Assembly: GCF_900109375.1 (NCBI RefSeq)
Contig: NZ_FOAB01000002.1
Location: 248,001 to 312,000 of the forward strand
Direction of reading: 5' to 3'
Origin: Aquimarina amphilecti
Lineage (GTDB): Bacteria > Bacteroidota > Bacteroidia > Flavobacteriales > Flavobacteriaceae
Length of the DNA: 64,000 nt
Shown: piece by piece, positions 51,813 through 61,044 of the stretch
Position numbering within the stretch: position 1 is the stretch's first letter
Layout of the letters: every line of letters starts with the position of its first letter
The notes under the pieces: model-generated
Database searches by the model: none
The model's input: only the letters and a program-made list of their open reading frames with translations
Told to the model about the DNA's origin: nothing
Translations under genes and position numbers: made by a program

Positions 51813-52670
51813 TTATCTAATTATTAACACATCGGTTGGTAATTCTGTCAAAATATGTTCGAGATCATGTGGGAAAATTCGATCTAAAAACGTCGTTTTC
51901 CCAGGTGCGTTCATTATTAATAAATCAGCGCCAATAACTCGTGCATAGTGACCAATAGAATATCCTCTTTTTCCAAAAATGGGTTGTGTTTTTATATGCA
52001 AGTTAGATTTAAGTTCTTTAGGAACGTTGTTAAGAATATCCTGAACTCTAAGGTGTTCTTTTTTAGTTATTTGTTCTTTCCTTTTTGTCGCCTTAAGAAG
52101 GGATTTGTCATCTTGTACTATAACATGTACTTCTTGTTCAGATATTTCTTCTACAATTGTTAATTGTTGTGCTCCAAGATTTTGAGAAACTTCAAAAGCG
52201 GAAAGAATGGTTTGTTTTGTTTTATCATCTTTTAGTCCATTTACAACTACATGATGGCAAGGTCTAAGATCCTCAGAAGGTTTTATGAGTAATAAAACTG
52301 AGCAATGAGCATTTCGAGTTATTTTTCTTGCAATAGATCCAATATAAAACTTTAAAAAATCTTCTCTTGGTGTTGCTCCAAGCATAATAAGATCTGCGTT
52401 GTTTTGTTTTGCAGTTTTTATAATAACATTTACTGGGTCTCCTTCTTGCCAAATTATTTTAACTCTTTCAGTATCTTCAGAAAAACCTGAGATTAATTTT
52501 TTTATAGCGTTTTCTTTTTCTTTTGTTTTCGTTCCTACGTGTACAAGTATTAAATTAGAGTCAAAGAAATCTACCATCCGCATGGCTTCATATACATTGT
52601 TCTTAAGGTTAGGGGAGAATGCAACTCCTATAAGTATGGTTTTAAATTTATGATCTAAAAATTCGTTCAA
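51813..52670 (-). CDS. Tandem universal stress protein (UspA family)
   Basis: The protein has 285 aa and two Usp domains (about 1-145 and 150-285). The first has KTILIGVAFSPNLKNNVYEA and the nucleotide-binding type end LGATPREDFLKFYIGSIARKI followed by CSVLLI. The second is more degenerate (GYSIGHYARVIGADLLIMNAPGK). The start appears to be TTG at 52668-52670: an in-frame TAG lies five codons upstream, there is no ATG between, and the next Met is at residue 30. It is directly coupled to the SulP transporter gene and divergent from a Na+/H+ antiporter, suggesting an ion-homeostasis module. Confidence 0.88.
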   Translation of the reverse strand: MNEFLDHKFKTILIGVAFSPNLKNNVYEAMRMVDFFDSNLILVHVGTKTKEKENAIKKLISGFSEDTERVKIIWQEGDPVNVIIKTAKQNNADLIMLGATPREDFLKFYIGSIARKITRNAHCSVLLLIKPSEDLRPCHHVVVNGLKDDKTKQTILSAFEVSQNLGAQQLTIVEEISEQEVHVIVQDDKSLLKATKRKEQITKKEHLRVQDILNNVPKELKSNLHIKTQPIFGKRGYSIGHYARVIGADLLIMNAPGKTTFLDRIFPHDLEHILTELPTDVLIIR

Positions 52671-52801
52671 TATATTTTGGGTCTAAAAATTTCAGGGGCA
52701 GAATATACTGTTAATTTTCCGAAGTATAAAATTGACTAAGAGATATGTATTTTTTAAAAAAAATCTCATATTTTGCTAATTGTAATAATTATAATAAAAC
52801 C

Positions 52802-54652
52802 ATGGTAGAACTAGCGGGTATAATCATATTAGGAATTTTAGCGCAATGGGTAGCTTGGAAATTTAAGATTCCGGCAATTTTACCACTTATTTTAATTGGG
52901 CTTTTGGTAGGCCCTATTGCTACTCTTTATACTGGAGATGGCACTAAGTTAATACAACCCATTTATAATGGAGTGGAAGGTTTATTTCCTGGCGAGAGTT
53001 TGTTTTACTTTGTTTCTTTAGCCATCAGTATTATTCTTTTTGAAGGTGGTTTAACTTTAAGAAGAGATGAAATTTTAAATGTTGGGCCTGTAATTCTTAA
53101 GTTAATTACGGTAGCGGTAGTAATAACTTTTTTTGGTGCAGGTTTAGCAGCTCATTTTATTTTTGGTCTAAGTTGGCCTATTTCTTTTTTGTTTTCATCT
53201 CTTATTATTGTTACGGGACCAACTGTAATTACTCCAATTTTGAGGAATATACCATTAAAAAAGGACATTTCTGCTGTATTAAAGTGGGAGGGAATTCTAA
53301 TAGATCCTATTGGAGCTCTGGTGGCAGTTTTAGTTTTTGAGTTTATAAGTGTCGGAGAAGGAGAAGCGTTTACAAAAAAGGCTTTTATAGAGTTCGGTAA
53401 AATAGTTTTGTTTGGTTTCACTTTTGGTTTCACTTTTGCTTATGCATTGGCTTTTGGGATTAAGAAAAAGATAATACCACATTATTTATTGAATGTTTTT
53501 ACTCTTGCAGTAGTGCTAGGTGTTTTTGTCTTATCAGATGTTTTTGCACATGAATCAGGCTTATTATCTGTAGTGGTTATGGGTATGGTATTAGGTAATA
53601 TTAACCTTCCTAATTTTGAGGAATTATTGTACTTCAAAGAATCATTGAGTGTGTTGTTAATTTCGATATTATTTATTCTTCTTTCGGCCAATATCAATAT
53701 TGAAGAATTACAGTTAATATTCAATTGGAACGCTATTTTACTTTTTGCAGCTGTCGTCTTTATTGTCCGACCTTTAGGTGTGTTTCTCAGTTCAATTAAT
53801 TCAGGACTTAAGATTAATGAAAAATTATTCATTAGTTGGGTAGGTCCAAGAGGAATTGTAGCTGCAGGTATTGCCTCTTTATTTGGTCTGAAACTAGCTA
53901 AGAATGGTGTGCCTGAGGCAGAATATATTACACCATTAGTTTTTATGATTGTGCTTGGAACGGTTCTTCTTAATGCAACAACGGCAAGATTGTTTGCTAA
54001 AGTTGCAGGTGTATTTCTTACACGATCTGAAGGTATACTAATTATAGGAGCGTCAAAAGTTTCGCGCTTGATAGCTTCTTATTTAAAGAGTAACCAACGA
54101 CATGTAGTTTTAGTAGATAGTAATCGTGATAATGTTAAAATAGCTAAGAGTTTAGGTTTGGATGCTTTAGAAGGAAGTATTTATAATGATCAATTAAAAA
54201 ATAATATAGAATTAAATGATGTCGGATTTTTAATGGCCCTTACAGGAAATAGTGATATTAATAAGTTTGCCATTAATCAATTTAGAGATCAGTTTGGAGA
54301 AAACGGATCTTTTAGATTGGTTAGTTCTGAAGAGATGAATGATCCAGAAAATAACCCTAATGAAGGTTTGTTTTCTCATACGGATGATTATGATAAGTTA
54401 ATGAATCTAGCTGAAAAGTATCCCGGTATTCAGGAAATTAAAATTGATGATAGGTCACATTACGATTCATTAATTGATATAATTAAACATGATGATGATA
54501 TTATCCCTTTGTTTATTAAAGATTCAGATAACACTATTAGAATTATATCTGCCTACAGTGAAAAAATGGAAGAGATCAAAGAGGATAGTTTTTTAGTTTA
54601 TATAGGAAAACCTATAGACGTAGAAGAAATAAACCTACTCGATGAAAAGTAA
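52802..54652 (+). CDS. CPA1-type Na+/H+ antiporter with TrkA-like cytoplasmic domain
   Basis: The protein has 616 aa from the ATG at 52802 (MVELAGIIILGILAQWVAWK). An in-frame ATG at 52745 would add 19 non-hydrophobic residues and is less likely. About 12 hydrophobic segments (to about 405) include FEGGLTLRRDEI, LIIVTGPTVITPIL (family TGP motif), WEGILIDPIGAL and SWVGPRGIVAAG. A Rossmann TrkA-N-like domain follows (GILIIGASKVSRLIASYLKS, about 420-530), then a TrkA-C-like tail. It resembles NhaP/KefB-type antiporters gated by nucleotide. It is divergent from the Usp-SulP pair. Confidence 0.92.
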   Translation: MVELAGIIILGILAQWVAWKFKIPAILPLILIGLLVGPIATLYTGDGTKLIQPIYNGVEGLFPGESLFYFVSLAISIILFEGGLTLRRDEILNVGPVILKLITVAVVITFFGAGLAAHFIFGLSWPISFLFSSLIIVTGPTVITPILRNIPLKKDISAVLKWEGILIDPIGALVAVLVFEFISVGEGEAFTKKAFIEFGKIVLFGFTFGFTFAYALAFGIKKKIIPHYLLNVFTLAVVLGVFVLSDVFAHESGLLSVVVMGMVLGNINLPNFEELLYFKESLSVLLISILFILLSANINIEELQLIFNWNAILLFAAVVFIVRPLGVFLSSINSGLKINEKLFISWVGPRGIVAAGIASLFGLKLAKNGVPEAEYITPLVFMIVLGTVLLNATTARLFAKVAGVFLTRSEGILIIGASKVSRLIASYLKSNQRHVVLVDSNRDNVKIAKSLGLDALEGSIYNDQLKNNIELNDVGFLMALTGNSDINKFAINQFRDQFGENGSFRLVSSEEMNDPENNPNEGLFSHTDDYDKLMNLAEKYPGIQEIKIDDRSHYDSLIDIIKHDDDIIPLFIKDSDNTIRIISAYSEKMEEIKEDSFLVYIGKPIDVEEINLLDEK

Positions 54653-54689
54653 GAATTTTCGTCAAACAACACAAATTTAACAGAATTTT

Positions 54690-54720
54690 TTGTTAATAAT
54701 AAATTAATGCTCTATATTCG
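54690..54720 (+). promoter_or_regulatory. Candidate promoter of the small Cys-rich lipoprotein gene
   Basis: TTG at 54690-54692, a 20-bp spacer, then TATATTCG at 54713-54720. This is one base from TAnnTTTG, 33 bp before the ATG. Confidence 0.4.
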
Positions 54721-54753
54721 GCTTTTTAAAATTTAATTTTTAAAACCCAAATT

Positions 54754-55035
54754 ATGAAAAAACTTATGTTTGTTGCTGTTTTCGGAATGGCCTTAGGATT
54801 AACTTCTTGTGGAGAAGATGATGTAGTAGATTTTGCCTGTGACGCCATTGATTCGGAACTTAGAGCACCTGTTGTAGCAGCTTTAGCTGCATATGACGAT
54901 AATGCTACTGTTGCCGCTTGTGAGGCTGTTAAAAATGCTATTGATGTTTACAGATCTACGGACTGTGGAGCAGCAGATGCTTACACAAATGAGCTTGCAG
55001 CTTTACCTGATGATTGCTCAACTCTTGCGAACTAA
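54754..55035 (+). CDS. Small Cys-rich lipoprotein, unknown function
   Basis: The protein has 93 aa. It has a lipoprotein signal with lipobox (MKKLMFVAVFGMALGLTSC), then an acidic domain with four further Cys (FAC, VAAC, STDC, PDDC), which could form two disulfides in the periplasm or outside the cell. It is Ala-rich and helical in the middle (VVAALAAYDDNATVAACEAVKNAIDVY). I do not recognise a family. It is monocistronic, with a candidate TTG-N20-TATATTCG promoter and a strong terminator. Confidence 0.75.
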   Translation: MKKLMFVAVFGMALGLTSCGEDDVVDFACDAIDSELRAPVVAALAAYDDNATVAACEAVKNAIDVYRSTDCGAADAYTNELAALPDDCSTLAN

Positions 55036-55059
55036 TATAGTCGTAACAATATTATATAT

Positions 55060-55088
55060 AAAAATGGAGGCAATTGCCTCCATTTTTT
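55060..55088. terminator. Bidirectional terminator
   Basis: Perfect palindrome AATGGAGGCAATTGCCTCCATT with flanking A and T runs, between the Cys-rich lipoprotein gene and the convergent EEP-family gene. Confidence 0.85.
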
Positions 55089-56142
55089 ATTTATCTTCCT
55101 TAATTAAATATATATATACAGGAAAGTGATCACTATATCCACCGGTATATGCACCGTTTGCAAAACTACGATACGGATATCCTTTATACCTACCACGTGG
55201 GTTGGCTAAATAGTTTTTATTATAAACTCCTGCTTTGTAATATTTATAAGAACTATAATCTTTATCTAGTAACCCTTTAGAAACAATAATTTGATCGAAT
55301 AAATTCCAACTATCTCTCCAGGCAAGAGATCCTATTCCCTTTTTTGACATATTATACATCGGATTGTACAATCCTTTTAGTTTTACATCTTTTTTTTCAG
55401 CTTTAGCGGCCAATACTTTTTTTACACTAGAGTTATCAGGATCATCATTAAGATCACCCATGGTTATAATTTTAGCATAGGGATCTATATCAAAAAGTGA
55501 ATCAATAATCTTTTTATTTAGTTCAGCAGCTTTTTCTCTTTTACGTCTACTTCTAGCTTCACCCCCACTTCTCGATGGCCAATGATTGACAATTACATGT
55601 ATTAAATCTCCATCAAGGTATCCACTAACTAATAATTGATCTCTTGTATATACTCTTTTAGTAGCATCATTTGTATTATATATCAATAGTTCATGCTTAC
55701 TAGTGTTGATGGGTCTAAATAGTGCTTTCTGATATAGTAATGCAACATCTATACCTCTTCGATCTGGAGAATCGAATTGAACAATACCGTAATCTTTAGA
55801 TAAAAGGGCTGGTTCATTAGCTAAGTCTTCTAGTACTTTTCTGTTTTCTATTTCCGCCACGCCTAAAATTGCGGGAGCATTTTTTGTTACCTCAGAACCT
55901 ATTTCAGAAATTACTTTAGCCATATTTTTTAGCTTATCTTTATAGATGTCCTCAGTCCAATGATCTTTTCCATTAGGTGTTCTATCATCATCATAGGTAA
56001 TGGGATCATCTTCTGTATCAAAAAGATTTTCAACATTATAAAAAGCAATTGTATTAACTTTATATGTTTTCTTTTCTTGAGAAAAAATAACAAGCAAAGG
56101 GCATAATAAGAATGTTATGGAAAGCAAATATTTTAATTTCAT
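55087..56142 (-). CDS. Secreted endonuclease/exonuclease/phosphatase (EEP) family enzyme
   Basis: The protein has 351 aa with a signal peptide (KYLLSITFLLCPLLVIFSQ). EEP-superfamily motifs are present: AFYNVENLFD (Asn site), ILGVAEIENRKVLEDL (metal Glu), VNHWPSRSGG, ITMGDLNDDPDN (Asp/Asn) and the terminal GGYSDHFPVYI (catalytic Asp-His). The family includes DNase I-like nucleases and phosphodiesterases; the substrate is not fixed. It is divergent from the TonB-dependent receptor and paralogous to the enzyme at 61045-62019, with which it shares a 28-bp identical 3' stretch. An export signal fits use of extracellular or periplasmic nucleic acid or phosphoesters. Confidence 0.9.
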   Translation of the reverse strand: MKLKYLLSITFLLCPLLVIFSQEKKTYKVNTIAFYNVENLFDTEDDPITYDDDRTPNGKDHWTEDIYKDKLKNMAKVISEIGSEVTKNAPAILGVAEIENRKVLEDLANEPALLSKDYGIVQFDSPDRRGIDVALLYQKALFRPINTSKHELLIYNTNDATKRVYTRDQLLVSGYLDGDLIHVIVNHWPSRSGGEARSRRKREKAAELNKKIIDSLFDIDPYAKIITMGDLNDDPDNSSVKKVLAAKAEKKDVKLKGLYNPMYNMSKKGIGSLAWRDSWNLFDQIIVSKGLLDKDYSSYKYYKAGVYNKNYLANPRGRYKGYPYRSFANGAYTGGYSDHFPVYIYLIKEDK

Positions 56143-56219
56143 TATCTAATTGATTATTAACTTATTGTAAAATGTAATCCAAATTTTGAGCCAAAATTAG
56201 CTTTTCTATTTAAAACATG

Positions 56220-56227
56220 TACTTTTG
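56220..56227 (+). promoter_or_regulatory. -7 promoter box of the TonB-dependent receptor gene
   Basis: TACTTTTG, an exact TAnnTTTG match, 40 bp before the ATG. No TTG at normal spacing is seen. Confidence 0.5.
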
Positions 56228-56267
56228 CGCGGCAGAAATGTTAAATTTTTAACTAAAACAACTATTA

Positions 56268-59222
56268 ATGAAAGTGTCACAACTCAAAAAGAATCTATTC
56301 TTTTTAATGATTTTTTTAAGTTCTGTTGGGATGTCTTATGGACAACAAACAGGATTAAAGGGTAAAATTGTTGACGCATCTTCAAATGAAAACCTTTCAG
56401 AAGTGTTAGTTATTATTGAAGGAACAAATGTTTCTACTATGACTGATATTTCAGGGGAATTTGATTTTGGGAGTGTTCAATTACCTTTGGGAGAACAAAT
56501 TGCAGTTTTATCCAAAAATGGATATATAACAAAACGGTATCCTATTATTATTAATGAAGGAAGTGTATTGGATCTAAAAACTATAGATCTGGACTATGAT
56601 GTAAACCAAGAACAAATACAGATAGGTACTATAAGTCTTACTGATAATGAACTAGATGAAGGTGATGATGATGCCTCTGCCAATGTATCAGGTTTATTAC
56701 AAGCATCAAGAGACGTATTCCTTAGTGCAGCAGCTTTTGATTTTAGCGCTACATTTTTTCGTCCAAGAGGTCTTGGGAATGAAAATGCAAAAGTACTGAT
56801 CAATGGAATTGAAATGAACAAACTTAACGATGGTAGACCTCAATGGGGTAATTGGGGAGGATTGAATGATGTACAACGTAATCAGGAGTTTTCTATGGGA
56901 ATTTCTGCTAACGATTATACTTTTGGAGACCTAGCTGGATCTACTAATATTATTATGAGAGCTTCTCAGTATCGTCAGGGAGGTAGAATATCTTATGCCG
57001 CTTCTAACAGAAGTTATACAGGTAGAATGATGGCCAGTTATAGCTCTGGATTAATGAGTAATGGTTGGGCATATACGGTTTCATTAGCGCGTAGAATGGG
57101 TAATGAAGGCTATATTGAAGGAACTTTGTATGATGCGAATTCAATCTTTGCTTCTGTTGAGAAAAAGATTAATAATAAACATAGTATAAACCTTACCAGT
57201 TTTTATACACCTAATCGAAGAGGAAGGTCTACTGCAATTACTGAAGAAGTATTTAGGTTAAAAGGAAGACAATATAATCCAAATTGGGGGTATTTTGATG
57301 GAGAAAAGAAGAACTCCAGAGTACGTGAAATAGAGGAACCAGTATTTATGTTAAACCATTACTGGAATATTACTGATAAGACTACTTTGAATACTAATGT
57401 AGGATACCAAACAGGTAAAATAGGAAACAGTCGTTTGGACAATGGAGGAACTGATTTGGTTAATTTTAATGGACAAGAAACCTATACAGGAGCTGGAGCT
57501 AGTAGAGATACGAATCCAATTCATCAAAGCTACTTACCTAGTTCTTTCTTAGGTGACCCAAATCCAACACCACTTGATTTTCAAAATGCCTTCTTAGCAC
57601 AGCAAGCATTTGTAAGAGATGGGCAGTTAAATTGGAATCAGTTAATAGAAGCAAATCAATTAAATGCGCAACAAGGACTTAATGCTACTTATATTTTATA
57701 CGAAGATAGAATTGACGATACACAATGGAGTTTCAATTCTATTTTAAATAGCCAAATTACAGACAATATAAGTATAAACGGAGCTATTAATTATAGAACG
57801 TTAAAAAGTGAAAACTTTGCAGAAGTTCTTGATCTATTAGGAGGAACAAGATTTTTAGATGTAGATTCTTTTGGGACAAATATTGATAATGATGTTCCGG
57901 TAGATCTTGGTTTTACACCAGAAGAATTAGCTGACAGAGCGCAAAGTGATTTACGTAATCGTAACCGTACGGTTGGTGTTGGTGATCGTTATGATTATAA
58001 TTATGAGATTGGTGCAGATGTTGTAAGCGGTTTTGCACAGGCTCAGTTTAAAACAAATAAAATCGATTTCTTTTTAGGAGGAAATATTTCTCAAACAACT
58101 TACCAGAGAACAGGATTGTTTGAAAATGGATATTTTCCTGGGGAAGGACGTTTAGGTTCTTTTGGAAAAAGTGACAAATTAGATTTCACTAATTACGGTG
58201 CTAAAGGAGGTTTTACTTATAAAATTAATGGACGAAATCTAATAGATGTTCACGGAACTTATTTTACAAAAGCTCCAACCATTCGCAACTCTTTTGCTAA
58301 TTCAAGACAAAACAATAGAACAATTGCACAATTAATAGAAGCAGAAGAATCTATTGCTGGAACACAGGAAAGTGAAAAGGTACAATCTATTGATGTTGGT
58401 TATATTTTAAGAACTCCTAAATTGAAAGCAAGATTGACAGGATATTATACTAAAATAGAAGATGCTACTGATATATCTTTCTTTTTTACTCAAGCAATTT
58501 CTGGTTCTGATGTAGGTTTTGTTCAGGAGATTCTTACAGGAATAGATAAACAACACTTTGGAGCAGAATTAGGAATAGAATATCAAATAACACCAACGAT
58601 TAAATTAAAAGGAGCTGCGGCAATAGGCCAATTTACGTATGCTAATAATCCTGACTTATTTTTAGCAAGTACCAGTAGTTCATTTTTAGGAGAGTCAATC
58701 ACCGAAGGGTTGAATGGTACACGATACGAGGGTAAATCAGCGTTAAAAGATTATCGTATTGCTGGTGGTCCGCAGAATGCTGCACAATTAGGTTTTGAGT
58801 ATAGAGATCCTAATTTCTGGTGGTTTGGTACTACAGCTAATTATTTTTCTAATGCTTATATAGATGTGAGCCCTTTTGCAAGAACATCAAACTTTAATCA
58901 AGATGTTGATGGGTTACCATTTAATGACTATGATGATAGTATTGCAAGAGATTTATTAAGACAAGAGCAGTTTGACGATTATATATTGGTAAATGCAGTA
59001 GGAGGTAAGTCCTGGAGAGTTAAAGATTATTATATAGGATTCTTTGCAACGATTAATAACATTTTTGATAAGCAATACAGAACAGGTGGTTTTGAGCAAG
59101 CTAGAAATGCAAATTATAGATTGGCTGTAGAAGAATCTCAGAGAGAAACTCCTGTTTTTGGACCTAGATACTTTTATGGATTTGGTACTTCGTATTACCT
59201 TAATGTATACGTAAGATTTTAA
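56268..59222 (+). CDS. TonB-dependent outer-membrane receptor with N-terminal carboxypeptidase-like domain
   Basis: The protein has 984 aa with a signal peptide (LFFLMIFLSSVGMSYGQ). A CarboxypepD_reg-like domain (LKGKIVDASSNENLSEVLVIIEG, about 29-115) is followed by a plug (FFRPRGLGNENAKVLINGIEMNKLNDGR) and a long beta-barrel that ends in an aromatic residue (YYLNVYVRF). The architecture is that of SusC-like importers, but no SusD-like gene follows. Instead the stop codon overlaps the frame of a DUF5689 lipoprotein gene, which may take the SusD role. Flanking EEP-family enzymes suggest that the ligand is a nucleic-acid or phosphoester product. The substrate is inferred from context only. Confidence 0.93.
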   Translation: MKVSQLKKNLFFLMIFLSSVGMSYGQQTGLKGKIVDASSNENLSEVLVIIEGTNVSTMTDISGEFDFGSVQLPLGEQIAVLSKNGYITKRYPIIINEGSVLDLKTIDLDYDVNQEQIQIGTISLTDNELDEGDDDASANVSGLLQASRDVFLSAAAFDFSATFFRPRGLGNENAKVLINGIEMNKLNDGRPQWGNWGGLNDVQRNQEFSMGISANDYTFGDLAGSTNIIMRASQYRQGGRISYAASNRSYTGRMMASYSSGLMSNGWAYTVSLARRMGNEGYIEGTLYDANSIFASVEKKINNKHSINLTSFYTPNRRGRSTAITEEVFRLKGRQYNPNWGYFDGEKKNSRVREIEEPVFMLNHYWNITDKTTLNTNVGYQTGKIGNSRLDNGGTDLVNFNGQETYTGAGASRDTNPIHQSYLPSSFLGDPNPTPLDFQNAFLAQQAFVRDGQLNWNQLIEANQLNAQQGLNATYILYEDRIDDTQWSFNSILNSQITDNISINGAINYRTLKSENFAEVLDLLGGTRFLDVDSFGTNIDNDVPVDLGFTPEELADRAQSDLRNRNRTVGVGDRYDYNYEIGADVVSGFAQAQFKTNKIDFFLGGNISQTTYQRTGLFENGYFPGEGRLGSFGKSDKLDFTNYGAKGGFTYKINGRNLIDVHGTYFTKAPTIRNSFANSRQNNRTIAQLIEAEESIAGTQESEKVQSIDVGYILRTPKLKARLTGYYTKIEDATDISFFFTQAISGSDVGFVQEILTGIDKQHFGAELGIEYQITPTIKLKGAAAIGQFTYANNPDLFLASTSSSFLGESITEGLNGTRYEGKSALKDYRIAGGPQNAAQLGFEYRDPNFWWFGTTANYFSNAYIDVSPFARTSNFNQDVDGLPFNDYDDSIARDLLRQEQFDDYILVNAVGGKSWRVKDYYIGFFATINNIFDKQYRTGGFEQARNANYRLAVEESQRETPVFGPRYFYGFGTSYYLNVYVRF

Positions 59223-59251
59223 TGATGAACACAACAAAAAAATATTATAAA

Positions 59252-60661
59252 ATGAATTCAAATAATTTAAAGAAACTAATAAGCATTTTGGTTTTGGCAG
59301 TTACGTTTACTGCTTGTGTACAAGATGATGATTTTAATACTCCGGGATTGGTTATAGAGGAACCAACATTTCCTGCAAATAGTACATTTGTTCAAATAGG
59401 TGGTATTTTAGGAGATTTAGCACAGGCGCAAAATGATGATGGGCCAGAAGCAAAAGTCACCTTTGAAGTTGAAAATCAGTATTTAGAAGGGTATGTAGTA
59501 TCAAGTGATAAAGCAGGTAACTTTTTTGAAGAGTTAGTTATTCAGAATTCACCAACTACTCCAACAGCAGGATTAAGAGTATTAATAGATGTAAATCCTT
59601 TATTTACAAGTTATGAGTTTGGTCGTAAAGTATATATTGACTTAGAAGGTTTATCAATAGGAACTGAAAATGGAGTAGCAACTCTTGGCGTACTTTCTAG
59701 TGATGAAGTAGATCAAATACCTTCTTTTTCTCAGGAAGATATAATTTTAAGATCGGCGGAGATGGCTGTGATTACTCCTTTAGAAATTACTTTCGAAGAT
59801 TTTTCTGATGATCTTACTAATCTTTATGTTAAGATTAACAATTTACAGTTTAATAGAAATGACGTATTAGGAGATGATCCTCTTACGTTTGCAGGAGAAC
59901 CAAGTGATGATTTTGATGGAGAGAGAAATATAGAAAGTTGTGATAACGGAGCTACAGCAGTTTTAAGCACAAGTACTTTTGCTGATTTTAAATCATTAAC
60001 CTTACCAACACAACAAGGAAGTTTTGAAGGTGTTTTAACTAAAAATTTCTTTGGAGATACTTTTAACTTAGTGTTGAATAACCCTACAGGATTAGTATTT
60101 GACAATGAAAACCGTTGTGATCCTGATGTATTAGAATGCACTGGAACTAGTGGAGGAGCAAATGTAGTTTTTGCAGAAGATTTTACAGGAGTAAGTATTA
60201 GTGATTTAGAAAATTCTGGATGGTTAAATGTAAATACTACAGGTGGAACTTTAGACTTTGTGGTAGGAAGCTTTAGTGGTAATCAGTATGCTCAGATTAC
60301 AGGATTTAGCTCAGGTGAAAATCCTTTTGAAGTTTGGTTAGTAACACCAGAGATTGACTTAACAGCTTCGACAGCAGAAGAATTATCTTTTGATATTCAG
60401 GCTAATTTTGACAATGGTAACATACTTACTGCTTTTATTACCGATAATTTTACCGGTGATGTAACTACTACAGAATGGTCTCAATTAGATGCTTCAATTC
60501 CAACAGGTCCAAGTGGTACATTTGGAAGTTTTGAAGGAGTAGGGCCAATTAATATTTCTTGTGTTGATGGAAATGTACGTATTGCATTTCGTTACGCAGG
60601 AGCAGATCCAGGACCAACTACAAGATATCATATCGATAATTTAGAGATTTCCGGAAACTAA
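59252..60661 (+). CDS. DUF5689 / choice-of-anchor J lipoprotein
   Basis: The protein has 469 aa from the ATG at 59252, which gives a clean lipoprotein signal (NLKKLISILVLAVTFTAC). An earlier in-frame ATG at 59222 overlaps the receptor stop (TAATG) and would add ten residues. The N-terminal part (LEGYVVSSDKAGNFFEELVIQN, to about 280) fits DUF5689, an OB-like fold linked to nuclease or TonB loci in Bacteroidota. The C-terminal part (VVFAEDFTGVSISDLENSGWL, VWLVTPEIDLT, YHIDNLEIS) is a choice-of-anchor J, lectin-like jelly roll. It is a probable surface ligand-binding partner of the receptor. A strong terminator follows. Confidence 0.87.
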   Translation: MNSNNLKKLISILVLAVTFTACVQDDDFNTPGLVIEEPTFPANSTFVQIGGILGDLAQAQNDDGPEAKVTFEVENQYLEGYVVSSDKAGNFFEELVIQNSPTTPTAGLRVLIDVNPLFTSYEFGRKVYIDLEGLSIGTENGVATLGVLSSDEVDQIPSFSQEDIILRSAEMAVITPLEITFEDFSDDLTNLYVKINNLQFNRNDVLGDDPLTFAGEPSDDFDGERNIESCDNGATAVLSTSTFADFKSLTLPTQQGSFEGVLTKNFFGDTFNLVLNNPTGLVFDNENRCDPDVLECTGTSGGANVVFAEDFTGVSISDLENSGWLNVNTTGGTLDFVVGSFSGNQYAQITGFSSGENPFEVWLVTPEIDLTASTAEELSFDIQANFDNGNILTAFITDNFTGDVTTTEWSQLDASIPTGPSGTFGSFEGVGPINISCVDGNVRIAFRYAGADPGPTTRYHIDNLEISGN

Positions 60662-60689
60662 GTAGTTTCTTGTTTATAAAATAATACAA

Positions 60690-60727
60690 TAAAAGCTCCC
60701 TGAAGAATTTCTTCAGGGAGCTTTTAT
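60690..60727 (+). terminator. Terminator of the receptor-lipoprotein operon
   Basis: Arms AAAAGCTCCCTGAAG and CTTCAGGGAGCTTTT with a 5-nt loop are followed by a T-rich stretch. Confidence 0.88.
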
Positions 60728-61044
60728 TTAGTTTTAAAAGAATAATTAAATTGATTTGTTTAATTATTGGACACAAGGTATCCTCTTTTTTTAACTCCTG
60801 CAGAGTTTCTGATCCATTAAATTTATTGTATTAGTGAAATTAGAACTATAAGTTATACTATATAAATTGTGAGTATGAGCTTCTAACTAACAAAAAGGAA
60901 ATTTAATTATTCGAAAAATCCTACTATTGAAAAACAAGAGATTACTATTTTGATAAGGGAAAATTTTCGTTATAAGAAGGGTTGTGTCATCTATCACTAT
61001 ATAGTGACTTCACTTTAATGGCATAAAGTTTTTTGCTGTGGGAA
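60728..61044. other. Intergenic region without recognised gene
   Basis: 317 bp, AT-rich. The only notable element is a 14-bp palindrome TCACTATATAGTGA at 60995-61008, which could be a regulator site. No RNA gene or ORF of substance was found. Confidence 0.5.
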
